From Desulfobacteraceae bacterium (GTDB lineage Bacteria > Desulfobacterota > Syntrophobacteria > BM002), in contig PPDG01000150.1 in NCBI GenBank assembly GCA_002899795.1, forward strand, positions 1 through 28,038: a stretch of 28,038 bases of DNA, given 5' to 3'. Shown here in pieces: positions 13,672 to 22,004 of the stretch; position 1 is the stretch's first letter, and the number at the start of each line of letters is the position of its first letter. Position numbers and translations under genes: made by a program. Under the pieces are notes generated by a model, which made no database searches, was not told the origin of the DNA, and saw only the letters and a program-made list of their open reading frames with translations.

Positions 13672-15123
13672 GTGAGCCGCGGTAGCAATAAAGCAACCTC
13701 CACCACCGCCGCCATTGCTCTCAGACTCTGATGATGAGGCTGAACCCAAGCCACTGGGATCAATGATTATGCCATTTGCCGTTCCATCGTCATCGCCATA
13801 ACCGCCATCTTGAAGTTCTACCGTAACTGATCGCCTATCGGGGCTGAAGGTGGCGTGATCTGCATAGTCTTGCCATCCATTGATCGAGTCATATTTATGC
13901 CAACTGGCATTGCTTCCTGCGACATCGGGAAAATATATGGTTACTTCGGCCGTATCCCCAGGATTGTCCACCGTTAGCCTGAAACTAATGAGGCCCCATG
14001 GCATACTGCCAGGCATGTTTGTAGTATCCGAGACAGTATTAGGATCAACTGACTCTATTGACTCAATTGATTTGACCCCTGTTTTGCCTCGGATACCTAT
14101 CTGCCGGCCGCCGTCAACCGTGTCCACCCATTTGATATCATCGGGTGTATTGGCAATGAAATTACCAAAACTATAAGGATCTGCTCCGACGGCAATAGTA
14201 GTTGTGACAAAGTTATCGACAGTTCTTATAACCGATACTGTGTCGTCGGCTATACTTGACACATAAACATACTCTCCGCTAGGCGTCATCGCGATACCCC
14301 AGGGCCATTCGCCTACATTAATCGTTGCGACGACTGTGTTATCGGATGTTCGGATCACTGATACTTTGTTGTCTCTACTAGTTGCAACGTAAACATATTC
14401 ACCATTAGGTGTTACGGCAATACCGATTGGCCTTGTACCAACTTTAATTGTAGCCATTACTGTATTATCGTAAGCACGTATCACTGACACAGTGTTGTCA
14501 CCGGTATTTGAGACATAAATATGGTTCCCGCTAGGACTTACGGCGACGCCATAAGGCCATTCACCCACGTTAATTACTTCAATTACCGTGTTATCCCATG
14601 TTTGGATCACGGATAGACTATCATCACCTGTGTTGACTACATAAACGTACTCTCCACTGGGATTTGCCGTCAAACCCTCAGGCCACATTCCTACAGTAAT
14701 AGTCGCAATGACTTTGTTACTGGATGTCTGGATCACAGATACTGTGTTATCGTCATTATTAGATACATAGACGTAAGCACCATCAGGACTCACCGCAATA
14801 CCTCCGGGTGAGCTCCCAACAGTAATGGATGCGGTGACTGTATTATCACTAGTACGAATAACAGATACTGTGTCATCGCCACCGTTGGCTACATAAATAT
14901 ACTCCCCATCTGGACTAACGGCGACACCATAAGGCCATTCACCAACATCAACGGTTGTTGTCACTGTATTGTCTGAAGTATGTATTACAGATACGGTGTT
15001 ATCGTATGAGTTACTCAGGTAAGCATACGTAGCGGCGTAGCTGTGGTTACATGGAACATAAGGATATAATGGTGCTAGGCTAACTAAAACAAATAATATT
15101 GCTTTAATGAAATGAGATATCAC
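13660..15123 (-). CDS. Secreted seven-bladed YVTN beta-propeller with anchor-type C-terminus (frameshifted end)
   Basis: The 487-residue product has a signal peptide (about 1-30, ending HSYA). Seven repeats of about 42 residues follow, built on SVIRTSDNTV...VAVSPDGEYVYV, a closed YVTN propeller. A domain resembling choice-of-anchor U is next (WHKYDSINGWQDY, then DGGYGDDDGTANGIIIDP), then a Ser/Glu and Gly6 linker and CFIATAAHG, the start of a CFI-box-like C-terminal tail. The tail is cut after 11 residues. Dropping one base from the C5 run at 13665-13669 (minus strand) continues it for 25 more residues to a stop at 13587. The start is GTG next to a G8 run, with no properly spaced SD. GC is lower than in neighbours. 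Probable function: surface or extracellular binding; the ligand is unknown. Confidence 0.85.
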   Translation of the reverse strand: MISHFIKAILFVLVSLAPLYPYVPCNHSYAATYAYLSNSYDNTVSVIHTSDNTVTTTVDVGEWPYGVAVSPDGEYIYVANGGDDTVSVIRTSDNTVTASITVGSSPGGIAVSPDGAYVYVSNNDDNTVSVIQTSSNKVIATITVGMWPEGLTANPSGEYVYVVNTGDDSLSVIQTWDNTVIEVINVGEWPYGVAVSPSGNHIYVSNTGDNTVSVIRAYDNTVMATIKVGTRPIGIAVTPNGEYVYVATSRDNKVSVIRTSDNTVVATINVGEWPWGIAMTPSGEYVYVSSIADDTVSVIRTVDNFVTTTIAVGADPYSFGNFIANTPDDIKWVDTVDGGRQIGIRGKTGVKSIESIESVDPNTVSDTTNMPGSMPWGLISFRLTVDNPGDTAEVTIYFPDVAGSNASWHKYDSINGWQDYADHATFSPDRRSVTVELQDGGYGDDDGTANGIIIDPSGLGSASSSESESNGGGGGGCFIATAAHGPR

Positions 15124-15768
15124 TTCCCCCCCCGCATTGTTTTCAACTAAGGCGAAATTAATATCAGGTAGGATGATAAGTCACTTGACAACCCTCCAAC
15201 TTAAGTCTGGTTCTCTGTCTGCACGCCCCCCTATCAGCAAAGTCAGGACCAACTGCAGATAAAAACCAAAATTCTGTTTAAAATCATAATGTTATCACCA
15301 TTACATAACTCTTAAAATGTGTGCTCAAATCACCAAATTTGACCAAAAGGCCACAGACTAGTTGGGCAAACAACCAACCTCATAATCGGAAACAGTGTCG
15401 CATTGCAGCAAAGTGGGATAGTCCATTTACGAAGCCGTCATACGTTGAGCTACTACTGGCAACCAGTATCGAGCCGCTTTCTTTTGGTCCACCTAACTCA
15501 ATTAGTGTGCCAATTTTAATATTCATATTTTTTCTATAGAATACAGCTAGTTATTATTCATTACCTCAAAAGTTGGATCTTGGATAATGGGTACTTAAGG
15601 TTATAAAAGTGGTAAGAAAATTCCACCCGAACTCAATGTGGGAGGCAGAAGCACACAGTAAAGAGTCTGGGCCCAAAGGACCAGGCTTTGGGCTGCACCT
15701 TGATGAGGCTCCAATGCTCTTTCCCCTCTTGCGGTAGTCTGCTGGAGTGATGAAGCATTGCAAAATAT
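15124..15768. other. Low-GC non-coding stretch
   Basis: There is no convincing gene in about 640 bases. The stretch holds the C8 run at 15126-15133 and several weak AT-rich promoter-like sites. It also has a hairpin GCCCAAAG-7-CTTTGGGC at 15671-15693. Short open frames exist (15321-15539 plus, 15380-15526 minus), but neither has a good SD or recognisable product. Confidence 0.5.
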
Positions 15769-15905
15769 CAAATTCCAAGCACCAAATTGCAAACAAATCT
15801 CAAATTCCAATATTCAATGACCAAAACACAAAACAGGTTTGGAATTTAGAATTTTGGTCATTGTGATTTGTTTGATATTTGTGATTTGTTATTTGGAATT
15901 TCAAA
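15769..15905. repeat. Imperfect inverted repeat (AAATTCCAA family)
   Basis: The left arm starts CAAATTCCAAGCACCAAATT and contains CAATGACCAAAAC. The right arm holds the complement (TTTTGGTCATTGTGATTTG) and ends TTATTTGGAATTTCAAA. It is related in layout to the repeats at 7497-7653 and 20415-20532. Confidence 0.7.
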
Positions 15906-16029
15906 TACTCAGTACTCCAAAACAGCTCGCAATCTTTACGGACAAAGCCATTGAAATCTGACCTGGGCTTAAGGACCAGGTTTTCGATGCTGAATAAATA
16001 CTACGACCCGTCACATAATGATGTTGGCC
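15906..16029. other. Remainder of the non-coding stretch
   Basis: This stretch contains only a small hairpin, ACCTGG-9-CCAGGT (15961-15981) followed by TTT, which could be a weak plus-strand terminator. Nothing else was recognised. Confidence 0.35.
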
Positions 16030-16066
16030 AAAAAAAATCCCCAAGTGCCTTCTACAGGCTCTGGGG
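16030..16066 (-). terminator. Second rho-independent terminator after tRNA-Leu
   Basis: Minus strand: CCCCA pairs with TGGGG, with an inner GCC/GGC pair. The hairpin is followed by A and a run of eight Ts (complement of 16030-16037). Confidence 0.65.
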
Positions 16067-16089
16067 TAAGCTCCAAAACCAGTGCAAAG

Positions 16090-16118
16090 AAAAAGGCGTA
16101 ACCTATTGAGATCACGCC
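16090..16118 (-). terminator. Rho-independent terminator of tRNA-Leu
   Basis: Minus strand: the stem GGCGTGA / TTACGCC (with one G-U pair) has a 10-nt loop and is followed by TTTTTC. It begins 14 nt after the tRNA CCA end. Confidence 0.8.
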
Positions 16119-16131
16119 CTAAATTATACCG

Positions 16132-16218
16132 TGGTGCCGAAGGGGAGACTCGAACTCCCACGGGCTAATACCCACATGACCCTGAACCATGCGCGTCTAC
16201 CAGTTCCGCCACTTCGGC
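16132..16218 (-). tRNA. tRNA-Leu(CAG)
   Basis: An 87-nt class II tRNA with CCA encoded in the gene. The acceptor GCCGAAG pairs with CTTCGGC, and A precedes CCA. The D-arm contains TGGTAGACGC. The anticodon stem-loop is CATGG-TTCAGGG-TCATG, giving anticodon CAG (reads CUG). A variable arm and GTTCGAGTC T-loop follow. Its own TTGACA promoter lies upstream and two terminators lie downstream, so it is a single-gene transcription unit. Confidence 0.97.
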
Positions 16219-16252
16219 ACTTCAAAAATGGTGTTGCCTGCGGAGCAGAGTT

Positions 16253-16281
16253 AATGTATTCTTACACTCTTTCTTTGTCAA
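16253..16281 (-). promoter_or_regulatory. Promoter of tRNA-Leu
   Basis: Minus strand: consensus TTGACA (16276-16281), a 17-nt spacer, and TACATT (16253-16258). The tRNA begins about 35 nt after the -10. The -35 lies about 62 bases from the ribF start, so a ribF promoter may overlap it back to back. Confidence 0.7.
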
Positions 16282-16342
16282 GCTGTAAAATTGGCTTGCT
16301 TTATCCCCAAAATGTGAGCAGTTGGAGGTTCATATAATTCCC

Positions 16343-17296
16343 ATGGAAGTGATTGATGGCATAGACAATATCAAGCGGTCCTTTCGCAATCCAGTGATCA
16401 CCATTGGCAACTTCGATGGTGTACATATTGGACACTTGAGCCTCTTTCAACGTGTCAAGGAAGTAGCCGAGGCCTTGGAAGGTGAATCTATCGTCATCAC
16501 CTTTAATCCGCACCCCACCAAAGTGCTTTATCCGTCCAATGGACCGCCACTCATTACCCCGTATGAACAGAAAGTGCTACTCATTGAAGATGCTGGCATC
16601 GATGTCTTTATGGTTATCGAGTTTACCCATGAATTCGCCAAGATTACTGCGCCCGAATTCGTCCACAAAATCATTCACCAACAGATAGGTACTCGGGCGG
16701 TGGTGGTTGGGCCGGATTACCGCTTCGGCCATAAAAGAGAAGGAGACATTCCTGCTCTCACCCGAATGGGTGAGGAACTGAATTTTGAGGTCCACGTGGT
16801 CACTGATCTCACCACCAACGGCAGGGAAGTGAGTTCCAGTACCATTCGTGAATTTATTTTGGCTGGTGACCTTGATAGTGCCCGGAAAATGCTAGGTCGT
16901 GACTACCAGGTGGCTGGCAAGGTGATCCGGGGTCGCGATCGGGGAGGCCGTCTTCTGGGCTTTCCTACAGCCAACCTCCAACTGATTGACGAACTCACCC
17001 CTAGACCGGGTGTTTACGCTACTGCAGTGATCATTGATGACCAACTCTATGACGGGGCTACCAACATCGGCTACAGTCCCACTTTCCAAAATGGAGCCTT
17101 CTCGGTGGAAACCCACATCATAGACTTCAATAAAGATATTTATGGGAAGGTTATCCAGGTGCGTTTCATTGAACGGTTGCGGGATGAAAAGACATTCTCC
17201 GGCCCCGAGGAGTTGTCCGACCAGATCCGTAAGGACGTTGAAAAGGCCAGGGAAGTGCTTGCGGAGTACCGCAGCGAGTCGAGAAGCAAAATCTAA
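16343..17296 (+). CDS. ribF: Bifunctional riboflavin kinase / FAD synthetase
   Basis: A 317-residue protein making FMN and then FAD from riboflavin. The N-terminal adenylyltransferase module shows GNFDGVHIGH (residues 22-31, nucleotide-binding), FNPHP and SSSTIRE. The C-terminal flavokinase module shows GRDRGGRLLGFPTANL, RPGVYAT and TNIGYSPTF. I chose the ATG at 16343 because relatives begin MxVIxG; a TTG at 16322 is in frame. The SD GGAGGT at 16324-16329 is 13 nt from the ATG, rather far. The stop overlaps the convergent hflX stop by three bases (17294-17295 shared with the opposite strand). No terminator lies between the two genes. Confidence 0.95.
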   Translation: MEVIDGIDNIKRSFRNPVITIGNFDGVHIGHLSLFQRVKEVAEALEGESIVITFNPHPTKVLYPSNGPPLITPYEQKVLLIEDAGIDVFMVIEFTHEFAKITAPEFVHKIIHQQIGTRAVVVGPDYRFGHKREGDIPALTRMGEELNFEVHVVTDLTTNGREVSSSTIREFILAGDLDSARKMLGRDYQVAGKVIRGRDRGGRLLGFPTANLQLIDELTPRPGVYATAVIIDDQLYDGATNIGYSPTFQNGAFSVETHIIDFNKDIYGKVIQVRFIERLRDEKTFSGPEELSDQIRKDVEKAREVLAEYRSESRSKI

Positions 17297-18936
17297 TTCG
17301 GAGAAGGCGGCACCAGGCATAGCCTCTCCTCCATGGCCTCAACCAAAGAGTGCAGGTTGTCACCATTCAGGGCGGAAATGGTGATTGCCTGATTGCGTTT
17401 GCGCAGATTCTCCACGTACTCTCGATCCTGCACCAAATCCGCCTTGTTGAAAACCCGAAGCATTGGAATAAGGTGCAACTCAAGCTTTGCCAATATTTCC
17501 TCCACCGCCAACATCTGCTCCTCAAACATAGGATTGCTCACATCAATCACGTGCAAGAGTAAGCCCGCATGACTCAACTCTTCCAAGGTCGCACCAAACG
17601 CCTCCATCAAATCACTGGGAAGGTCACGAATGAAGCCAACGGTATCAGTTATGATGGCCTCCTGATCGCGTGGAAAGCGTAACCTGCGGCTTGCGGGATC
17701 TAGAGTTGCAAAAAGACGATCTTCCACCTGCACCCGGCTGCGAGTCAAAGTATTGAGCAGCGTTGATTTTCCCGCATTGGTGTAGCCAACGATGGAAATG
17801 ACCGGGAGGCCGGTACGCAGCCGCAGTCCTCGTCTCTGGCCGCGTTGTTTCCTGATTTGCAGCAGTTGCTTCTCCAACCTGGCTATACGATCTCGAACCC
17901 TTCGTCTGTTGATTTCCAGTTTGGTCTCACCCGGCCCCCTACTGCCGATGCCACCCGTGAGCCGCGACAAGGCATCGTCTTTGACCACCAATCGCGGTAG
18001 CATGTACTTCAACTGTGCCATCTCCACCTGAATCTTGCCTTCCCGGCTTTTGGCCCGTTGGGCAAAAATGTCCAGAATAAGCTGGGTTCGGTCGATAATT
18101 CGAAGCTCGGTAAAATCGGTGATGGAGCGCATCTGTGATGGATTAAGATCCTGGTCAAAAATCAAGAGATCAACCCCTGACTGCAGGGCCTGCAGCACGA
18201 GTTCGCTAAGCTTACCGCGTCCCATCAGATATTTGGGATGAACCCGCTGCTGCCGCTGGATGATGCGTTCGGCAACAGCAATACCTGATGAGCGGGCCAA
18301 CTCGGTCAACTCCTCCATGGATGCTTCGGCCTCAGCGCGAGGTCCACTTGCCACACTGACGAGTATTGCCCGATCTTGATTTCCTTTTACTTCAACCAAG
18401 GCTTGCTTTCGAGCAAACTCGCTCTCCAGGGACTGTACCAGTTGGAGGAAATCCAGTTTTGGTTCGTGGGCGGAAAGCTGATCCAAGAGGAGCCATCCTT
18501 TACCTTTGACGTTCTCCGGCAGCAGGTGGGCCCCGAGCAAGCGACGAGCACCGCCGTGCTCGTCCACCTCCAAGACCACCATGAGATCCAACCGCAAGAA
18601 AACCAGGTCCATAAAATCATCTTCGGTGAGAGGTTCACCTTTCAGATGGGTGTGGACGCATCGCAGGCCGCGGAGCCGACTGCTGTGGCCACGGGTGGGA
18701 GTAAGTTCAGGAATGAGTATGGAGCGGTGGTCGCCCACAATCACCCGCTCGATTTCGCCCCTACGATTAATCAGTACGCCAAGCTGTCGATTGGTTTCAA
18801 ATGAGAGTCTTGCCAGAGTGCGAGAGAGATCGGGTGTGATAATATCCTGGGGGGGCAAGCGTCGACGGTATAATCGCTGCAACCGCTTTAGGTAACCGGC
18901 CCCAAGACCGGCGGTGTGACCAAAGACTTTTCGGAT
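17293..18936 (-). CDS. hflX: Ribosome-associated GTPase HflX, long form
   Basis: HflX splits or rescues stalled ribosomes. The G domain has GYTNAGKST (G1), DTVGFIRDLP (G3) and NKADLV (G4), preceded by the HflX signature GIGSRGPGETKLEINRRRVR and the glycine-rich KYLMGRGKL region. An N-terminal extension of about 180 residues contains RCVHTHLKGEPLTEDD, as in the long form of Desulfobacterota. The conserved family start, FGHTAGLGAGYLKRLQRLYR, lies upstream of the first usable start codon (TTG at 18882) and runs in frame from ATC at 18936. That ATC is 8 nt after AAGGAG, and the frame closes with TAA just beyond. No ATG, GTG or TTG lies in between. I annotate from the ATC; translation from it (547 residues) is inference. 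Confidence 0.92.
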   Translation of the reverse strand: MRKVFGHTAGLGAGYLKRLQRLYRRRLPPQDIITPDLSRTLARLSFETNRQLGVLINRRGEIERVIVGDHRSILIPELTPTRGHSSRLRGLRCVHTHLKGEPLTEDDFMDLVFLRLDLMVVLEVDEHGGARRLLGAHLLPENVKGKGWLLLDQLSAHEPKLDFLQLVQSLESEFARKQALVEVKGNQDRAILVSVASGPRAEAEASMEELTELARSSGIAVAERIIQRQQRVHPKYLMGRGKLSELVLQALQSGVDLLIFDQDLNPSQMRSITDFTELRIIDRTQLILDIFAQRAKSREGKIQVEMAQLKYMLPRLVVKDDALSRLTGGIGSRGPGETKLEINRRRVRDRIARLEKQLLQIRKQRGQRRGLRLRTGLPVISIVGYTNAGKSTLLNTLTRSRVQVEDRLFATLDPASRRLRFPRDQEAIITDTVGFIRDLPSDLMEAFGATLEELSHAGLLLHVIDVSNPMFEEQMLAVEEILAKLELHLIPMLRVFNKADLVQDREYVENLRKRNQAITISALNGDNLHSLVEAMEERLCLVPPSPN

Positions 18937-18944
18937 TGGTGCTT

Positions 18945-18950
18945 CTCCTT
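18945..18950 (-). promoter_or_regulatory. Shine-Dalgarno AAGGAG pointing to an ATC start
   Basis: On the minus strand AAGGAG is followed by 8 nt and then ATC at 18936, in frame with hflX. It is the only ribosome site placed to serve the conserved N-terminus. Confidence 0.55.
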
Positions 18951-19044
18951 GAGTTTTGCTTGCTTATATGTATTGTAAATCGCTACGAACAATTATGCAA
19001 CAAACTGAATTGCGAATTGAGGGATTGAGGAATTTGACATTGCG

Positions 19045-20349
19045 CTATGCGCCCCTGCGATCCTCAACTCTGACCGCTTTGCCTGGAGAGCGTGGTATTG
19101 TGTTGGCCTGCACCAGCTCTACCGTGGGTGTGACGAGCAGTTCGTTGCGCAGTTCATGAGTGATCTTGTCTTGAAGCCGCTTTAGAAAGCGCATGTCTTC
19201 CTTGAAAATATCGGGGTGTACCTCCACCTGTATGCGCATGGTGTCCATCTCGGCCACCCTCTCAAGGATGATCAGGTAGTTTTGGCCCACTTCAGGGATC
19301 TCCATCAGTGCCTGTTCCACCTGAACCGGAAAAATATTTACTCCCTTGATGATGAGCATGTCATCAGTCCGGCCTTTAATGCGATCAAGGCGACTGTGAG
19401 TGCGGCCGCACGGGCACGTCCCCGTGAGAATGCGAGTTAGGTCGCTAGTGCGGTAGCGAATAATCGGCATGGCCTCACGGCTAAGTGTGGTTAAGACCAG
19501 TTCTCCTTCCTTGCCGGGCTCAACAAGCTCCAGTGTCTCTGGGTCGATGATCTCCACAAAGAAGGCGTCCTCCCAGATGTGCATCCCCCACTTTTCAGGA
19601 CACTCAAAAGCCACTCCCGGCCCGTTCATCTCTGAAAGGCCGTAGGAATTGAAAGCTTCCAGCTCAAAGTATCGCTCCACCCGCAGCCTTATTTCTTCTG
19701 AATGGGGCTCTGCGCCCAGGAAAGCAATGCGCAGCTTCAGATCACGGCGAGGATCCACCTCCAACTCTGCCAACACTTGCATAAGCCGCATGGCATAGCT
19801 TGGAATCAGATGAATCACAGTAGTGCCAAACTCCTGCATCAGAAGGATTTGTCTCTTGGTGTTGCCGGTCCCCGATGGGATGGTCAAGGTCCCCAAACGC
19901 TCCCCGCCATAATGAAACCCTAGCCCGCCGGTGAAAAGCCCATAACCAGTGAGGTTTTGAAAAACATCATCTTGCCGCACGCCGGTCATATACATACATC
20001 GGCTGACCAGATCGGCCCAATTTTCAATGTCTTTCTTGCTGTGAAAAACCACTGTCGCCTGGCCCGAGGTCCCAGATGATGAATGGAGCCGGATGACATC
20101 TTTCAAGTCCACACTAAGGAGGCCGTAGGGAAAATGGGACCGCAAGTCGTCCTTGCTGGTGAAGGGGAGTCGGTGTATGTCCTCTATTCGCTGAATACTT
20201 TCAGGCTTGATTCCTTTCTCGGCAAAAACCTTGCTGTAGTGAGGGGACTTACTCGCCTGAGCTACCGTCCACTGCAAGCGCTCCAGCTGCAGCCTTTTGA
20301 GGGTTTCCGGGGACATGGTTTCCAATTCTTGATTCCAGTACACAGCCAT
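19045..20349 (-). CDS. paaK: Phenylacetate-CoA ligase family adenylating enzyme
   Basis: A 434-residue AMP-forming aryl- or acyl-CoA ligase of the PaaK type. The ATP-binding P-loop is LHSSSGTSGQATVV (about residue 88-101). YGLSEMNGPGVAFECPEK (about 227-245), YRTSDLTRI and the hinge region RIKGRTDDMLIIKGVNIFP follow. The C-terminal IPRSPGKAVRVEDRR holds the likely catalytic lysine. A CPCG cysteine pair after RILTGT is common in this family. The ATG at 20349 follows AAGGA; the TTG one codon earlier is less likely. In anaerobes these enzymes activate phenylacetate or indoleacetate; the substrate cannot be told here and there are no other catabolic genes nearby. Confidence 0.88.
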   Translation of the reverse strand: MAVYWNQELETMSPETLKRLQLERLQWTVAQASKSPHYSKVFAEKGIKPESIQRIEDIHRLPFTSKDDLRSHFPYGLLSVDLKDVIRLHSSSGTSGQATVVFHSKKDIENWADLVSRCMYMTGVRQDDVFQNLTGYGLFTGGLGFHYGGERLGTLTIPSGTGNTKRQILLMQEFGTTVIHLIPSYAMRLMQVLAELEVDPRRDLKLRIAFLGAEPHSEEIRLRVERYFELEAFNSYGLSEMNGPGVAFECPEKWGMHIWEDAFFVEIIDPETLELVEPGKEGELVLTTLSREAMPIIRYRTSDLTRILTGTCPCGRTHSRLDRIKGRTDDMLIIKGVNIFPVQVEQALMEIPEVGQNYLIILERVAEMDTMRIQVEVHPDIFKEDMRFLKRLQDKITHELRNELLVTPTVELVQANTIPRSPGKAVRVEDRRGA

Positions 20350-20414
20350 CAAATCCTTCGTCTCAGGTGAGCTATCTTGGCCGCTGCGGAGACCGACCTT
20401 ACTATTACCAGCAA

Positions 20415-20532
20415 AAATCCGAAACCCTAAGCACGAAACAAATCCGAATTACCAAAATTCTCCTATTGATAAATTCCAATTTTGAATTTGTTTCGTCCGC
20501 CTCCGGCGGCTCGATATTCGGATTTCGGATTT
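20415..20532. repeat. 118-bp imperfect inverted repeat (AAATCCGAA family)
   Basis: The left arm reads AAATCCGAAACCCTAAGCAC and then GAAACAAATCCGAATTACC. The right arm is complementary, ending GATATTCGGATTTCGGATTT. A short G-C palindrome CCGCCTCCGGCGG is nested in the right arm. It is the same family as 7497-7653 and lies between dnaB and paaK. Confidence 0.75.
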
Positions 20533-20556
20533 CTCTAATTAAACAGATTACTGGCA

Positions 20557-20582
20557 GCAGGCTACTAATTTTACTAGCCTGC
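20557..20582 (-). terminator. Hairpin at the dnaB 3' end (weak terminator)
   Basis: The perfect 8-bp stem GCAGGCTA / TAGCCTGC with a 10-nt loop spans the dnaB stop codon. No T-run follows, so it may be an RNA-stability hairpin rather than an intrinsic terminator. Confidence 0.4.
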
Positions 20583-21920
20583 TTCTTCAAATGCCAAGTT
20601 GTCAAACCGGGTGTACTGGGTAAGAAAGGTGAGAGTGGTCCTCCCCGTGGGCCCGTTGCGCTGCTTGCCAATGATTACCTCGGCCCGCCCCTGATCAGGA
20701 CTATCTGGGTGGTAAACTTCGTCGCGATAAATAAAGGCTATGACATCAGCATCCTGTTCGATAGCACCGGATTCACGGAGATCTGCAAGCTGGGGCCGCT
20801 TGTCGTGCCGTTCCTCCACCTTGCGGTTGAGCTGGGAGAGGGCCACTACCGGCACATCAAGTTCTTTGGCCAGGGCCTTGAGCGAGCCGGAAATCTCCGA
20901 TATCTCCTGCTCCCGCCGCTCGCTTCTATGAGTTCCCCGCATTAGCTGCAGGTAGTCCACAATAATGAGTCCCACGTTTTGATCCCGCTTCAAGCGACGA
21001 GATTTGGCCCTAAGCTCCAGTGCAGAGATTGCTGGAGTGTCGTCTATAAAAATGGGTGCCTCGCTGATTGTTCCAGCTGCCCTGGTGAGACGTGGCCAGT
21101 CGCTTTCGCTCAGAAATCCACTGCGCATCTTTTGGGAATTCACCTTGGCTTCAGAGCAGAGCAGCCTCATACCCAGTTGCGCCTTGTTCATCTCCAATGA
21201 AAAGACACCCACCGGTATATCGGCTTCAACAGCAGCGTTGCGGGCAATGTTGAGGGCAAGGGCGGTCTTTCCCATACTGGGGCGGCCAGCAATAATGATC
21301 AGATCGGCAGGCTGCAGGCCAGAGGTAAGCCGGTCCAACTCTGTAAAACCAGTGGTAACACCGGTTACCATCTCCCGGCGGTCATAGAGCTGCTCGAGGG
21401 TCTTGATGCTTTGCTTGACGATCTCTTTGATGGGAAAAAATGATGGGTTGATGCGATCTTCACTGACTTGAAAAATGGCCTGCTCGGCCCGGTCCAGGAG
21501 AGCGTCTACCATGAGACTACTGTCAAAGCCAAGTGTCACTATCTCACTTGCCCGACTGATAAGAGTACGGGCCATCGACTTCTCTTTGACGATCCTGGCA
21601 TATTGGCTTGTATTGGCCGAAGAAGGAACCATGTCAACCAAGGAGGCCAGGTAACTTGCGCCTCCCACTTGGTCCAGTTTTTTCTGGGATCTGAGAAGGT
21701 CAGTCAGCGTAACCAGGTCGCAGGGCTCGTTCCTCTCGAACAGCTCGACCACCGCTGCAAAGATGGTACGGTGAGCCGCCCGGTAAAACTCCTCACCCCT
21801 GAGCACCTCCAAAACGCTGGGCAGTGCCTCATTGTCTAGAAGAATGCCGCCGATAATTGATTGTTCGGCCTCGATGTTGTGAGGAGGAACCTTCGTGGGT
21901 TCGCCACCCTGCTCGTTCAT
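20574..21920 (-). CDS. dnaB: Replicative DNA helicase DnaB
   Basis: A 448-residue hexameric helicase that unwinds DNA at the replication fork. The N-terminal DnaB-N domain (PPHNIEAEQSIIGGILLD) is followed by a linker and the RecA-like core with Walker A GRPSMGKTAL (residues 212-221) and Walker B LIIVDYLQLM (318-327). VGVFSLEM, QISEI-like EQEISEISGSLKALAKEL and the terminal GPTGRTTLTFLTQYTRFDN are also present. There is no intein. The ATG is preceded by TAAGG. It is last in the rpsF-rpsR-rplI-dnaB cluster, an order common in bacteria, with a 120-nt gap holding a strong hairpin after rplI. Confidence 0.97.
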   Translation of the reverse strand: MNEQGGEPTKVPPHNIEAEQSIIGGILLDNEALPSVLEVLRGEEFYRAAHRTIFAAVVELFERNEPCDLVTLTDLLRSQKKLDQVGGASYLASLVDMVPSSANTSQYARIVKEKSMARTLISRASEIVTLGFDSSLMVDALLDRAEQAIFQVSEDRINPSFFPIKEIVKQSIKTLEQLYDRREMVTGVTTGFTELDRLTSGLQPADLIIIAGRPSMGKTALALNIARNAAVEADIPVGVFSLEMNKAQLGMRLLCSEAKVNSQKMRSGFLSESDWPRLTRAAGTISEAPIFIDDTPAISALELRAKSRRLKRDQNVGLIIVDYLQLMRGTHRSERREQEISEISGSLKALAKELDVPVVALSQLNRKVEERHDKRPQLADLRESGAIEQDADVIAFIYRDEVYHPDSPDQGRAEVIIGKQRNGPTGRTTLTFLTQYTRFDNLAFEEAG

Positions 21921-22004
21921 GGTAACCTTATTAATTTTGCAAGAGGTTTACGGTTTTGCGTGGAGGGTGGGTGTGAAAATGCTCCAGTGAGCTCACTCCC
22001 CGTA

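Noticed and set aside
13660..15123. Tandem repeats in this region as a CRISPR or DNA satellite
   Set aside because: The periodicity of about 126 bases comes from the coding of the seven propeller blades. Spacers and repeats of CRISPR form are absent here and in the rest of the window.
15380..15526. 48-codon minus-strand frame beginning MNIKIGTLIELGGPK
   Set aside because: The composition is plausible, but there is no clear SD or terminator and no family. It could be a gene remnant; support is too weak to annotate.
15321..15539. 72-codon plus-strand frame in the non-coding stretch
   Set aside because: GTG start without SD, low-complexity composition, no recognisable domain.
15901..16161. Minus-strand frame beginning MGVRVSPSAP
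   Set aside because: This is the usual spurious translation of the 3' half of a tRNA; it overlaps tRNA-Leu.
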